Source: Nonomuraea longispora (GTDB taxonomy: Bacteria; Actinomycetota; Actinomycetes; Streptosporangiales; Streptosporangiaceae). From it: DNA of 43,145 nucleotides. Shown here piece by piece: positions 16,801 to 26,168 of the stretch (its first letter is position 1; each line of letters starts with the position of its first letter). A program made the position numbers and the translations under genes. The notes below the pieces were generated by a model, which was given only the letters and a program-made list of their open reading frames with translations, did no database searches and was not told the DNA's origin. Location: positions 1 to 43,145 of the forward strand of contig NZ_SMJZ01000061.1 in NCBI RefSeq assembly GCF_004348345.1, given 5' to 3'.

Positions 16801-17544
16801 ATGTTGCTGTCGGATCAGGCCGGTCAGACGGCGGCCGCGAAGATTCCCCGTCCTGCCACGCTCCGTGAAAGCGTCATAGAGGCTATCCAAGAGCTCATCG
16901 TCTCCGGGCAGCTCAAACCCGGCCAGCACCTCGTCGAGAGCGAGCTGGCCGAGCTGCTGGGGGTCTCCAGGCAGCCGGTCCGCGAGGCGTTGCAGCAGCT
17001 CAGCGGCGAGGGCTGGGTCGATCTGCACCCGGGTCAGGGCGCGTTCGTGCACGTCCCGACATTGGAGGAGGCCGACCAACTGCTGGCCGTCCGCACCCTG
17101 CTCGAGACCGAGTCCGCCCGGCTGGCCGCCGAGCACGCCGGCGAGGACGGCGTGAAACGGCTGCGCGCGTTGTGCGCCCGCGGCATCGCCGCGGTGCAGT
17201 CCGACGACGTCGACGCGGCCGTGGCCACCAACTCGGAGCTGCACGCGCTGGTGACCGACCTGTCTGGCAACAAGGTCCTGGCCGAGCTGGCCGCCCAGGT
17301 GGCCAGGCGCGTGCGGTGGTATCACACGCCCGTGGCCCGCCAGCGCGGCATGGCCTCATGGGACGAGCACACCTCGCTGATCGACGCCATCGAGGCGGGC
17401 GACGAGCGCCGCGCTGCGAAGATCATGCGTGAGCACACCGAGCACACCCGCGCCTCCTACATGGAGCAGCGGGAGAACGAGCCCGTGGAGCCCGCGCCCA
17501 AGCCGGTGCGCCGGCGACGTCCGCGCACCCCCTCCGCCGGCTAA
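16801..17544 (+). CDS. GntR-family (FCD) transcriptional regulator
   Basis: This 247-residue regulator starts at the ATG at 16801, with GGAG eight bases upstream; a GTG at 16795 is too close to that site. The winged helix (about 20-85) contains LVESELAELLGVSRQPVREAL, the GntR signature. The C-terminal FCD domain (about 90-220) has the His/Asp metal-site pattern in NSELHALV, WDEHTSLIDAIEAGD and MREHTEH. FCD regulators usually bind organic acids and act as repressors (family knowledge). It is the only transcription factor in the island and the best candidate to bind the CATAC-N-GTATG sites (inference). Its own upstream region has an AGTCGACT palindrome (16759-16766) but no full copy of that site. 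Confidence 0.93.
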   Translation: MLLSDQAGQTAAAKIPRPATLRESVIEAIQELIVSGQLKPGQHLVESELAELLGVSRQPVREALQQLSGEGWVDLHPGQGAFVHVPTLEEADQLLAVRTLLETESARLAAEHAGEDGVKRLRALCARGIAAVQSDDVDAAVATNSELHALVTDLSGNKVLAELAAQVARRVRWYHTPVARQRGMASWDEHTSLIDAIEAGDERRAAKIMREHTEHTRASYMEQRENEPVEPAPKPVRRRRPRTPSAG

Positions 17545-17557
17545 AGACCCCGAAGAC

Positions 17558-17579
17558 CCTCGCGGGGCGTCCCGCGAGG
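17558..17579 (+). terminator. Hairpin terminator after the GntR gene
   Basis: CCTCGCGGG (17558-17566) pairs perfectly with CCCGCGAGG (17571-17579) around a GCGT loop. It begins 14 bp past the regulator stop. It has no U-tract. Confidence 0.6.
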
Positions 17580-17713
17580 TGCGTCGAGCACGCCTGCGCG
17601 AAATCGCCGTGGGGTGACCTGCGGGGACGACCGCGGGGAGATCTGACGTTCACAGAAGACGACATGCTGCGTAACACCTCGGGCAGAGGATGCGTGGCAG
17701 AGATTGGAGGTGC

Positions 17714-17896
17714 ATGACCGTGAAGGCGTTCATCCGCTTTCTCCTTGGTGATCCGGCAGGCCATCCGGCCGACGGCCGGGTGATCGGCCTCGGCCTCAGC
17801 ACGGCGCTCAGGAAGCACCACTCCGCCGACGACGCGGAGCGCTACCTGCGCCAGTGGACCGCCGAGCACGACGTACGCAAGAGTCCCCGGCCGTAG
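17714..17896 (+). CDS. Small hypothetical protein, 60 residues
   Basis: This short ORF follows a GGAGG at 17706-17710. The ATG at 17714 is close to it (3 bases) and the in-frame GTG at 17720 is better spaced (9 bases), so the true start may be 17720. The product (MTVKAFIRFLLGDP at the start, DAERYLRQWTAEHDVRK near the end) has no membrane segment, no Cys and no family I know. It lies between the GntR terminator and convergent terC. Reality is supported only by the ribosome site and the GC pattern. Confidence 0.5.
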   Translation: MTVKAFIRFLLGDPAGHPADGRVIGLGLSTALRKHHSADDAERYLRQWTAEHDVRKSPRP

Positions 17897-18000
17897 GACG
17901 TCCGGTGAGGCACGTCCCGTGAGCACGGTCGTCGCGGGCACACCGCAGAGCCGCGGCAGGGGAGGGTTCGCCCCCGCGCGCGGCCCCGGTTCGGGGTGGG

Positions 18001-18975
18001 TCAGCGATCGGCGGTTTCCTGCTCCACCACCTCCGCCCTGGCGTCGCGAGCCGACTTCACCAGGCTCAGCACCGTGGTGACCGCGAGGGTGCCGACGATG
18101 ACGCCGAGAGAGACCAGGATCGGGATCTCCGGCGCCCACGACACACCGTCGTGGTGCAGGGCCTCGAGGATCAGCTTCACCCCGATGAAGGCCAGCACCA
18201 CCGACAACCCCTTGCTCAGGTAGACGAGCCGGTCGAGCAGCCCGCCGATGAGGAAGAAGAGCTGCCGCAGCCCCATGAGGGCGAAGGCGTTGGCGGTGAA
18301 GACCAGATAGGGCTCCTTGGTGAGCCCGAAGATGGCCGGGATGGAATCGAGGGCGAACAGCAGGTCGGTCGTCCCGATGGCGACCATCACGATCAGCATC
18401 GGGGTGACCATCCTGCGGCCCAGGTGCACGGTGAGCCGGGCGCCGTGATAGGTGTCCGTGGTCGGGAGCACCCGGCGCACCGTGCGCAGGGCGATGTTCT
18501 CGGAGAACTCCGCGTCGTCGTCCTCGTGACCGATCAGCTTCCACGCGGTGTAGACGAGGAACGCGCCGAAGACGTAGAAGAGCCAGTCGAACCTGGTGAC
18601 CGCCTCGGCGCCGGCCGCGATGAAGACGCCGCGCATCATCAGCGCCAGGATGATGCCGATGAGCAGCACCTTCTGGCGATATTCGCGCGGCACCCGGAAT
18701 CGGCTCATGATCAGCAGGAAGACGAAGAGGTTGTCCACGCTGAGCGAATACTCGGTGATCCACCCGGCGAAGAACTCCCCGCCGTGCGCGGGGCCCGACA
18801 ACAGGAGCAGGCCGACGCCGAAGGCCGCGGCCAGGCCCACGTAGAACGACACCCAGCCCACACATTCCCTGAACGAGGGTTCGTGCGGGTTGCGGGCGAC
18901 GAGGTAGAAGTCGAACGCGAGCACGATGCAGAATCCGCCGATCGTGGCCAGCCAGACCCAGACGGGCAGGTTCAT
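18001..18975 (-). CDS. TerC-family membrane protein, probable metal exporter
   Basis: This 324-residue integral membrane protein has about nine membrane segments. The TerC hallmarks are the intramembrane acidic motifs EYSLSVDNLFVF and GTTDLLFALDSIPAIFG. TerC relatives such as E. coli Alx and the Bacillus proteins are implicated in manganese export. It is the last gene of an apparent operon running from the TPP enzyme at 26077, through frc, the acyl-CoA synthetase, an Nramp-like transporter and a small membrane protein, with 4-bp overlap to the latter. Metal handling in an oxalate operon makes sense because oxalate binds divalent metals (inference). Confidence 0.9.
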   Translation of the reverse strand: MNLPVWVWLATIGGFCIVLAFDFYLVARNPHEPSFRECVGWVSFYVGLAAAFGVGLLLLSGPAHGGEFFAGWITEYSLSVDNLFVFLLIMSRFRVPREYRQKVLLIGIILALMMRGVFIAAGAEAVTRFDWLFYVFGAFLVYTAWKLIGHEDDDAEFSENIALRTVRRVLPTTDTYHGARLTVHLGRRMVTPMLIVMVAIGTTDLLFALDSIPAIFGLTKEPYLVFTANAFALMGLRQLFFLIGGLLDRLVYLSKGLSVVLAFIGVKLILEALHHDGVSWAPEIPILVSLGVIVGTLAVTTVLSLVKSARDARAEVVEQETADR

Positions 18976-19463
18976 CGACGCGACCCCTTCCTGGTCGCCT
19001 GCAGCGCCTGGGCGTGCTTGATGTACTGGCCGAGCAGCGCCTTGGCCTCAGGGTTCGCGCCGGCCCTGCGCATCAGCCAGTGCGGCATGAGCCGCTCGTG
19101 CAGCCAGACGAAGCCGATCGCGAAGCCGAGCGCCACCATCGCCTGGTACGCCAGGAACGGCAGCACGCCGTCGGCCATGCCGACCCCGGCCAGGCTCTCC
19201 TGGACGAGCCGGGACACGGGGAAGGCCACCATCCAGAACAGTCCGACGGGGCCGAAGGTACCCGGCCGGAACACGCCGTGGCCCAGGAGCACCCCGTACA
19301 ACCCGCCGAAGAGGCCGAGCGGCACGGAGAGCGCGAGGGCCGACAGCGCGGCCATCCCGGTGGGCTGCCCCGCGAGCAGGGTCAGCCCACCGGCCATGGC
19401 ACCGGCGGCGGCTCCGATCGACGCCCCTGGCAGGGCGAGTTCGAGGCTGTGCCGTCCGATCAT
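18972..19463 (-). CDS. Small membrane protein between Nramp-like and TerC genes
   Basis: This 163-residue protein starts at the ATG at 19463, sharing a base with the stop of the Nramp-like gene (TGATG). The longer frame upstream would overlap that gene. About four hydrophobic segments run from residue 10 to 135, the last being LPFLAYQAMVALGFAIGFVW. A basic C-terminal tail of about 30 residues follows. I do not recognise a family. Translational coupling on both sides suggests it works with the flanking transporters, for example as an accessory subunit (inference). Confidence 0.75.
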   Translation of the reverse strand: MIGRHSLELALPGASIGAAAGAMAGGLTLLAGQPTGMAALSALALSVPLGLFGGLYGVLLGHGVFRPGTFGPVGLFWMVAFPVSRLVQESLAGVGMADGVLPFLAYQAMVALGFAIGFVWLHERLMPHWLMRRAGANPEAKALLGQYIKHAQALQATRKGSRR

Positions 19464-20956
19464 CAGCCCACGACCACGCCGTAGGCGAACAGGCTGTAGA
19501 ACAGCATCCCCAGGTAGAACACCGCGCCGAATCCGATGATCATGTTGGTCCACCACTTGGGCCTGATCGGTTTGGGCAGCATGCGGTTGTTCACCAGGAG
19601 CAGCGTCACGCAGTACGCGCCCATCGCGAACGTCGACAGGAACGCCAGCGTGTCGAGGATCCCGCTGGGTCCGTCGGCCGGGCCGAGCAGCAGGATCAGG
19701 ATGCCGAAGATGATCACGCCCCAGAGGAAGATGGCGTACAGGTGCGACATGCGGACCTTCTTCGCGCCGGGCACGAAGTTGTACGTCATGTCGGCCTGAC
19801 CTCTGGAGAAGGAGTCGAACAACCCCAGCGTCGCGTTCAGGCCGATGAGCGCGATGAACCCGAGGAAAACGACCCCGAGTACCGAGCTGCCCGCGGAGGA
19901 GACCGCGTCCGCCATCGCGGTGAGCGCCACCTCCTGGTCATCGCCTGCGATCACGTCGCGCACGCCCGGGTTCTGCCGCACCGCCGACTGGGCGATCACC
20001 GTGAAGGAGATCGTGACCAGCATGGTGATGCCCCAGAACAGCAGGAGGGCGTCGAAGGTGACCCAGCGCCGCCACCCCCTCCACTTGGCCATCTCCGCCG
20101 GGTTGTCGGTGTCGAACATGAACCCGCGCGCGGGCATCTCCTCCTGCTCGCCCGCGTGCCGCAGCCCGCGGACCTTCGGCATGTGCGCGCCCATGCCGGC
20201 GCCGGAGTCACGCAGGTGCAGCGTGTACCACATCTGCTGCATGCCCGACGGGCCGGCGAACGCGCACGCCCCGACGATCACGGGGAACCAGGCCGCGGTC
20301 ATGGCCTCCGGCGGCAGGTAGCCGAAGGAGAACATGCCCGTGATCGTGGTGACCACGTCGTTCCAGGTGCCGACCATGGCGGCGACCACGGCGGTGCCGA
20401 GCACGAGTGCGCCGATGAGCAGCGACAACACGTTCTCCAGCACGTTGTAGATCACCTTGGCCAGGCTGAAGATCACTCCGACGAGGATCAACCCGGCGAC
20501 CGCGGTCACCACCCAGGGGATTCCGGATATCTCCTCGAACGCCGCCGCTCCCGCCGACAGGTGTCCCGGCCAGATGTAGACGGCGATGGCGACGATGAAG
20601 AAGAACCACATCAGCGGCTTGAACACCCTGGCCGCGCCGGAGAAGATGCTCTCCCCCGTGGCCATGGCGTAGCGCGCCATCTCCAACATCACCACGGCCT
20701 GCAGGCTGACGCCGATCAGGAACAGCCACCGGATCTCCGGCCCGAACAGCAGCACCAGCCGGGGCCACATGTACGACTCGCCCATGCCCACGCCCAGGGC
20801 GACGAGAAAGACCGTCGGCCCGAGAATGTGCACCGAGGGAGGCGCGTCGGGGAGCTTCCTGATGGGCATCGGCTCAAGCCGGCCCGCTTTCCATACTCGT
20901 TCGTCCTCCGCCGGTGGCGCGGTCTGCGCCGCCGGTGGTGTGTTCGATGTGTCCAC
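19463..20956 (-). CDS. Divergent Nramp-related transporter
   Basis: This 497-residue membrane protein with about eleven segments begins at a GTG at 20956 behind GGAGG with 7-base spacing. The overall pattern follows SLC11/Nramp: GPTVFLVALGVGMGESYMWP aligns with the first Nramp helix and AFAGPSGMQQMWYTLHL with helix 6. The metal-binding DPGN of helix 1 is replaced by GMGE and the MPHN of helix 6 is absent. It is therefore probably not a standard Mn/Fe importer. An extended hydrophilic loop lies near 228-262. It sits between an acyl-CoA synthetase and TerC, so substrates such as Mg, another ion or a metal-oxalate complex are possible (inference). Confidence 0.75.
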   Translation of the reverse strand: MDTSNTPPAAQTAPPAEDERVWKAGRLEPMPIRKLPDAPPSVHILGPTVFLVALGVGMGESYMWPRLVLLFGPEIRWLFLIGVSLQAVVMLEMARYAMATGESIFSGAARVFKPLMWFFFIVAIAVYIWPGHLSAGAAAFEEISGIPWVVTAVAGLILVGVIFSLAKVIYNVLENVLSLLIGALVLGTAVVAAMVGTWNDVVTTITGMFSFGYLPPEAMTAAWFPVIVGACAFAGPSGMQQMWYTLHLRDSGAGMGAHMPKVRGLRHAGEQEEMPARGFMFDTDNPAEMAKWRGWRRWVTFDALLLFWGITMLVTISFTVIAQSAVRQNPGVRDVIAGDDQEVALTAMADAVSSAGSSVLGVVFLGFIALIGLNATLGLFDSFSRGQADMTYNFVPGAKKVRMSHLYAIFLWGVIIFGILILLLGPADGPSGILDTLAFLSTFAMGAYCVTLLLVNNRMLPKPIRPKWWTNMIIGFGAVFYLGMLFYSLFAYGVVVG

Positions 20957-21042
20957 CTACGGACCTCCTGGGGGGTTGTTGCCTTTCTGCGCTGCTGCCC
21001 CGAAATGGCCCCCTCGCCTGGCTGCTGTGCGGTCAATCGGCT

Positions 21043-23169
21043 CTAGCGCAGCAGTCCGGCAGCCCTGGCCCAGCGGTACTTCGCACCGAGGACCGCCACG
21101 GGCTTCTCTGTCGTGTACGGGTACGCGACCACGCCATGCTCGAACAGGTACTCGCTGGCCTCCTCAACTTCGGTGTCCCCGGCGAGCGACGCCACGACCG
21201 GCTTGACGTTGCCCTTCTGCCGCTCCTCCGCCACGACGCGGGCGATGAGCTCGGCGAAGACCATCGGCGGCGTCACGATCGTGTGCCAGTAGCCCAGGAC
21301 GAGCGCGTGGATGCGCTCGTCGGCCAGGCCGAGGCGGACCGTGTTCTCGTACGTCGATGGCGGTTCGCCGCCGGTGATGTCGATGGGGTTGCCCGCCGCC
21401 CCGAACGGGGGGATGTAGGCGCGGAAGGCCTCGTCCAGGTCGGGCGGGATGTCCATGAGCGTCAGGCCCGCGTCGACGATGGCGTCGGAGAGCAGCACGC
21501 CCGAGCCGCCGGCCCCGGTGATGATGACGACGTTCTCACCCTTGGGCGCGGGCAGGATCGGCAGCGCGCGGGCGTACTCCAGCATGTCGTTGAGTCCCGG
21601 CGCGCGCACCACCCCGGCCTGCCGGAGGATGTCGTCGTAGACCTTGTCGTTGCCGGCCAGGGCCCCGGTGTGGGAGCCGGCCGCCCGCGCGCCCATCGCG
21701 GTGCGTCCCGCCTTGAGCACGATGACCGGCTTCTCCTTGACCACGCGGCGGGCGGCGTCGACGAAGCCGCGCCCGTCCTTGAGGTCCTCCAGGTGCATGG
21801 CCACGGCCTTGGTGTTGTCGTCCTGCTCGAAGAAGGTGAGCAGGTCGTCCTCGTCCACGTCGGCCTTGTTGCCGACGCCGACGATGGCGGAGACGCCCAT
21901 CTTGGTGGTGCGGCTGAAGCCCAGGATGGCCATGCCGATACCGCCGCTCTGCGAGGTCAGCGCCACGCTGCCCTTGACGTCGTACGGCGTGCAGAACGTC
22001 GCGCAGAGGTTCTCCGGCGTGTAGTAGTAGCCGTAGATGTTGGGCCCGAGCATGCGCACGCCGTGCCTGCGCGCGATCTCGACGATCTCCTGCTGACCCT
22101 CGACGTTGCCGGTTTCGGCGAAGCCCGACGGGATCATGACGGCGCCCGCCACGCCCTTCTTGCCGGTCTCCTCCAGCGCCGCCGCGACGAACTTGGCGGG
22201 GATGGCGAACACGGCCACGTCCACGTCGCCGGGGACGTCGGAGATGCTCTTGTACGCGGGCAGCCCCATGATCTCGTCGGCCTTGGGGTTGATCGGCAGG
22301 ATCTGCCCCTGGTAGCCGCCGTTGATGAGGTTGCGCATGACGGAGTTGCCGATCTTGCCGGTCTCGGCTGAGGCGCCGATGACCGCGACCGAGCGCGGCT
22401 TGAAGATCCGCGTCATCTGCCGGAGGATCTCCTCGCGCGACAGCCGGGCGACCTCGGCGGGCCTGTCGCCGATGAGGATGCGCACGTCGGCGGCGACCGC
22501 TCCGCTCGCGTCGGCGAAGACCGGGTTGAGGTCGATCTCGACGATCTCGGGGACGTCGGTGACCAGCCGGCCGACCCGCTCGATCAGGCCCGCGAGCGCC
22601 TCCCGGTTGGCGGGTTCGGCGCCGCGAGCACCACGGAGGACCTCTGCCGCCCTGATGTCGTCCAGCATGCCAAAGGCATCTTCACCCGAAAGCGGGGCAA
22701 GCCTAAAGGTAACGTCTTGCAAAACTTCGACCAGGACACCGCCAAGCCCGAAGGCGACGACCTTGCCGAACGTGGGATCGGTGACGGCGCCGACGATGAC
22801 CTCGTGGCCGCCGCCGACCAGTTGCTGCACCTGGATGCCGTCGATCTTCGCGTCGGGGTTGTAGGCGCGGGCGTTGGCCAGGATCGTGTCGTAGCCCTCC
22901 CGCACCTCGTCGGCGCTCCTGAGGCCGACCAGCACGCCGCCGGCGTCCGTCTTGTGCAGGATGTCAGGCGAGACGATCTTGAGAACGACCGGGAGCCCGA
23001 TCTTCTCGGCGACCTCCGCCGCCTCCGCCGCCGACGTGGCCAGCCCTTCGCCCGGGGTCGCGATGCCGTACTCCTCGCAGAGCCTGCGCCCTTCCGGTGC
23101 GGTCAGAGCCGTCCGCCCTTCGGCGAGCGCCTTGTCGATGACCTCCCTGGCCACGCTTGTGGTCGCCAC
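21043..23169 (-). CDS. NDP-forming acyl-CoA synthetase (fused beta-alpha subunits)
   Basis: This 708-residue enzyme joins an ATP-grasp beta part (about 1-235) with the CoA-binding and ligase alpha part (about 255-708). The catalytic phospho-His is His500 in ARAAGSHTGALAGND. The SQSGGIGMA and LKIVSPDILHKTDAGGV motifs are typical. The loop that usually reads GPNC here reads GPNIYGYYYTP, which may mark a special substrate. It starts directly after the frc stop. Likely jobs are ATP-driven formation of oxalyl-CoA or formyl-CoA, or salvage of formyl-CoA energy as ATP (inference); acetate cannot be excluded. Confidence 0.9.
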   Translation of the reverse strand: MATTSVAREVIDKALAEGRTALTAPEGRRLCEEYGIATPGEGLATSAAEAAEVAEKIGLPVVLKIVSPDILHKTDAGGVLVGLRSADEVREGYDTILANARAYNPDAKIDGIQVQQLVGGGHEVIVGAVTDPTFGKVVAFGLGGVLVEVLQDVTFRLAPLSGEDAFGMLDDIRAAEVLRGARGAEPANREALAGLIERVGRLVTDVPEIVEIDLNPVFADASGAVAADVRILIGDRPAEVARLSREEILRQMTRIFKPRSVAVIGASAETGKIGNSVMRNLINGGYQGQILPINPKADEIMGLPAYKSISDVPGDVDVAVFAIPAKFVAAALEETGKKGVAGAVMIPSGFAETGNVEGQQEIVEIARRHGVRMLGPNIYGYYYTPENLCATFCTPYDVKGSVALTSQSGGIGMAILGFSRTTKMGVSAIVGVGNKADVDEDDLLTFFEQDDNTKAVAMHLEDLKDGRGFVDAARRVVKEKPVIVLKAGRTAMGARAAGSHTGALAGNDKVYDDILRQAGVVRAPGLNDMLEYARALPILPAPKGENVVIITGAGGSGVLLSDAIVDAGLTLMDIPPDLDEAFRAYIPPFGAAGNPIDITGGEPPSTYENTVRLGLADERIHALVLGYWHTIVTPPMVFAELIARVVAEERQKGNVKPVVASLAGDTEVEEASEYLFEHGVVAYPYTTEKPVAVLGAKYRWARAAGLLR

Positions 23170-24393
23170 TTAGATGACTCCGTTCGTCTTGAGTTCGGCG
23201 AGCTCGTCCGCGCTGACGCCCAGCTCGCCGTAGATGTCCTGGTTGTGCTCACCGAGCAGCGGCGGGGTGACGACGTCCACCGGCGAGTCCGACAACTGCA
23301 GCGGGCTGCCGACCGTCACGAACTCACCGCGTTCCGGGTGGTCGACCTTGACGACGATGCCCTCCTCGCGCAGGCTCTCGTCCTCCACCAGCTCCTTGGT
23401 CGACAGGATCGGCCCGCACGGGACGTTGGCGCCGTTGAACCGGTCGAGCACCGTCCACTTGTCGTGGCGGATCGTCCACTCCTCGATGAGCTGGAACATC
23501 TTGTCCAGCTTGGTCAGCCGCGCCTCCGGCGTCGCCCACTCGGGGTCGGCGGCCAGCTCGGGACGGCCGATGATGTTCGCGATCGGCTCCCAGCCGACCG
23601 GCTGCACGATCACGTAGATGTAGTCGTTGGGACCGCCGGGCGCGCAACGCACCGCCCAGCCCGGCTGGCCGCCGCCGCTGGCGTTGCCCGAGCGCGGCAC
23701 CTCGTCGCCGAACGTCTTGTTCGGATATTCGCGCAGCGGGCCGTGCGCCAGCCGCTGCTGGTCGCGCAGCTTGACGCGGCACAGGTTCAGCACGGCGTGC
23801 TGCATGGCCACCTGGACGCGCTGGCCGCGCTGGGTCTGCTGGCGCTGGTAGAGGGCGGCCAGGATGCCGGCGACCGCGTGGATGCCGGTGCCCGAGTCGC
23901 CGATCTGCGCCCCGGTGGCCAGCGGCGGGCCCTCCTCGAAGCCGGTGGTGCTCATCGAGCCGCCCATCGCCTGCGCGATCACCTCGTACGCCTTGAACTT
24001 GGCGTACCGGCCGGGGCCGAAGCCCTTGATCGAGGCGTAGATGAGGCCGGGGTTGAGCTCCTGGAGGCGTTCCCAGGTGAAGCCCATGCGGTCGACGGCG
24101 CCCGGCCCGAAGTTCTCCACCAGGACGTCCGCGCTCTTCACCAGTTCGGTGAAGAGCTCCTTGCCGCGCTCGCTCTTCATGTTGAGGGTGATGCTGCGCT
24201 TGTTGCAGTTCAGCATCGTGAAATACAGGCTGTCTACGTCTGGCACGTCACGGAGCTGCTGTCGGGTGATGTCGCCTTTGGGAGCTTCCAGCTTGACCAC
24301 GTCGGCGCCCAGCCACGCGAGCATCTGGGTGGCGGACGGGCCCGACTGGACGTGGGTCATGTCGAGGACGCGGACACCTTCGAGAGCCTTCAT
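23170..24393 (-). CDS. frc: Formyl-CoA:oxalate CoA-transferase (family III)
   Basis: This 407-residue family III CoA-transferase moves CoA from formyl-CoA (or succinyl-CoA) to oxalate. Similarity to Oxalobacter Frc as I remember it is strong: [45 protein letters not shown] and PLLGEHN. The catalytic Asp is Asp166 in AQIGDSGTG. The glycine loop reads [10 protein letters not shown] instead of NAGGGGQPGW. It lies between the TPP enzyme and the acyl-CoA synthetase in one operon, the order expected for oxalate degradation. Confidence 0.95.
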   Translation of the reverse strand: MKALEGVRVLDMTHVQSGPSATQMLAWLGADVVKLEAPKGDITRQQLRDVPDVDSLYFTMLNCNKRSITLNMKSERGKELFTELVKSADVLVENFGPGAVDRMGFTWERLQELNPGLIYASIKGFGPGRYAKFKAYEVIAQAMGGSMSTTGFEEGPPLATGAQIGDSGTGIHAVAGILAALYQRQQTQRGQRVQVAMQHAVLNLCRVKLRDQQRLAHGPLREYPNKTFGDEVPRSGNASGGGQPGWAVRCAPGGPNDYIYVIVQPVGWEPIANIIGRPELAADPEWATPEARLTKLDKMFQLIEEWTIRHDKWTVLDRFNGANVPCGPILSTKELVEDESLREEGIVVKVDHPERGEFVTVGSPLQLSDSPVDVVTPPLLGEHNQDIYGELGVSADELAELKTNGVI

Positions 24394-24406
24394 GTCGCTG
24401 TTTCCC

Positions 24407-26077
24407 CTACTTGTACATGGTCTGGTTCATCGTTCCGGGGGCGTAGACCTCCGGATCGACCCATACGTTGATCAGTGAGGGCTTGCCCGACTCCCTGGCC
24501 CGCTCCAGCGCGGGCCGGATCTCGGACGGGTCGCGGACCTCCTCGCCGTGGCCGCCGAGGAGCTTGGCGAACTCGCCGTAGCGGATGTCGCCGAGGGTGT
24601 TGCCGACGCGCGCGCGGTCCTCGCCGTACTTGGCGGCCTGGCCGTATCTGATCTGGTTCATCGAGGAGTTGTTGCCGATGATCCCGATGAACGGCAGGTC
24701 GAAGCGGACCATCGTCTCGAAGTCCCAGCCGGTCAGGCTGAAGGCGCCGTCGCCGAACAGGCACAGCACCTCCTTGTCCCGCCGCGCCTGCTTGGCCGCC
24801 ATCGCGAAGGCCGTGCCGACGCCGAGCGTGCCGAGCGGTCCCGGGTCCATCCAGTGGCCGGGCGACTTCGGCTGCACGACCTGGCCGGAGAAGGTGACGA
24901 TGTCGCCGCCGTCGCCGATGTAGATGGTGTCCTCGGTGAGGAACTCGTTGATCTCGTGCACGAGGCGGTAGGGGTCGATGGGCCGGGCGTCGGAGTGCTG
25001 GCGGGGCAGGCGCTTCTCGTACGCCTGGGTCTCGACCGTGCGCAACTCCTCCAGCCACGCCTTGCGCTTGGCTGCGGCGTCCCCGATGCGGCCGCTCGCG
25101 GCCTGGGCGGCGGCGGACAGGACGAGGCCGGCGTCGCCGACGATGCCGAGGTCGATGTCCCTGTTCTTGCCGACGGTGCGGTAGTCGAGGTCGATCTGGA
25201 CGACCGTCGCGGTCGGCGACAGGCGTTTGCCGTAGCCCATCCGGAAGTCGAACGGGGTGCCGACGATGATGATCAGGTCGGCCTCGGTGAAGGCGTACCT
25301 GCGGCTGAGCTGGAAGTGGTGCGGGTCGCCCGGCGCGAGCGTGCCGCGGCCCGAGCCGTTCATGTACGCGGGCACGTTGAGCGACCTGACGAAGCCGGTC
25401 GCCGCGTCCGTCGCCCGGCACGTCCAGACCTGGCTCCCGAGCAGGATGGCCGGCTTCTCGGCGTGCGCGAGCAGGTCGGCGAGCCGCTCGATCGCCTCGG
25501 GGTCGCCCGCCTGGCGGGTGGAGGCGCGGTAGCGGCCGGCCTCGGGGATCCGCGCCTTCTCCAGCGGGACCTTCGCGTCGAGCACGTCGCGCGGGATCTC
25601 CAGGAACGACGGGCCGGGAGCGCCGTGGTAGCACTCGCGGAAGGCCATGGACACGATGTCGGCCACCCGTTCCGTGCTGGGCACCGTGGCCGCGAACTTG
25701 GTGATGGGCGCCATCATGTCCACGTGGGGCAGGTCCTGGAGCGAGCCCATCTTGTGCTGGCTCAGAGCCCCCTGGCCGCCGATGAGCAACATGGGGCTCT
25801 CGGCGCGGAAGGCGTTGGCCACGCCGGTGACCGCGTCGGTCGTGCCCGGTCCGGCGGTGACCACCGCGCAGCCGGGCTTGCCGGTGATGCGCGCGTATCC
25901 GTCCGCGGCGTGCGCGGCTACCTGTTCGTGGCGTACGTCGATGACCTCGATGCCCTCATCGACGCAGCCGTCATAGATATCGATGATGTGGCCGCCGCAG
26001 AGCGTGTAGATCACTTCTACGCCCTCGGCCTTGAGTGCCTTGGCTACGAGATGACCGCCAGAGATCGTTTCCGACAT
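24407..26077 (-). CDS. TPP enzyme: oxalyl-CoA decarboxylase or 2-hydroxyacyl-CoA lyase type
   Basis: This 556-residue TPP-dependent enzyme carries the activating Glu51 in [14 protein letters not shown] and the TPP-Mg motif beginning [14 protein letters not shown] and ending in NN. Position next to frc argues for cleavage of oxalyl-CoA to formyl-CoA and CO2. However, the Tyr120-Glu121 pair known in Oxalobacter Oxc falls on Leu-Gln here ([10 protein letters not shown]). The later active-site Tyr483 region reads [11 protein letters not shown], closer to acetolactate synthase. A 2-hydroxyacyl-CoA lyase producing or using formyl-CoA is therefore an alternative. Its promoter region carries a CATACCGTATG palindrome. 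Confidence 0.85.
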   Translation of the reverse strand: MSETISGGHLVAKALKAEGVEVIYTLCGGHIIDIYDGCVDEGIEVIDVRHEQVAAHAADGYARITGKPGCAVVTAGPGTTDAVTGVANAFRAESPMLLIGGQGALSQHKMGSLQDLPHVDMMAPITKFAATVPSTERVADIVSMAFRECYHGAPGPSFLEIPRDVLDAKVPLEKARIPEAGRYRASTRQAGDPEAIERLADLLAHAEKPAILLGSQVWTCRATDAATGFVRSLNVPAYMNGSGRGTLAPGDPHHFQLSRRYAFTEADLIIIVGTPFDFRMGYGKRLSPTATVVQIDLDYRTVGKNRDIDLGIVGDAGLVLSAAAQAASGRIGDAAAKRKAWLEELRTVETQAYEKRLPRQHSDARPIDPYRLVHEINEFLTEDTIYIGDGGDIVTFSGQVVQPKSPGHWMDPGPLGTLGVGTAFAMAAKQARRDKEVLCLFGDGAFSLTGWDFETMVRFDLPFIGIIGNNSSMNQIRYGQAAKYGEDRARVGNTLGDIRYGEFAKLLGGHGEEVRDPSEIRPALERARESGKPSLINVWVDPEVYAPGTMNQTMYK

Positions 26078-26124
26078 CCTTCAAACCCTTTCCCGGGGAC
26101 GGATCGCCTGTCTTCCGCATACTG

Positions 26125-26135
26125 CATACCGTATG
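26125..26135. promoter_or_regulatory. Putative GntR operator, site 3 (TPP enzyme-frc operon)
   Basis: CATACCGTATG is a perfect palindrome about the central C. It lies 48 bp upstream of the TPP-enzyme start and within the 91-bp gap after the moeA-like gene. It matches the core of the sites at 15391, 15332 and 27426. Confidence 0.65.
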
Positions 26136-26168
26136 AACGCAATGGTTACTCCCTCCTGAACGGCCTGT

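Noticed and set aside
18001..18975. Tellurite resistance role for TerC.
   Set aside because: No other ter genes are present. TerC relatives are better linked to manganese export, and the operon is metabolic.
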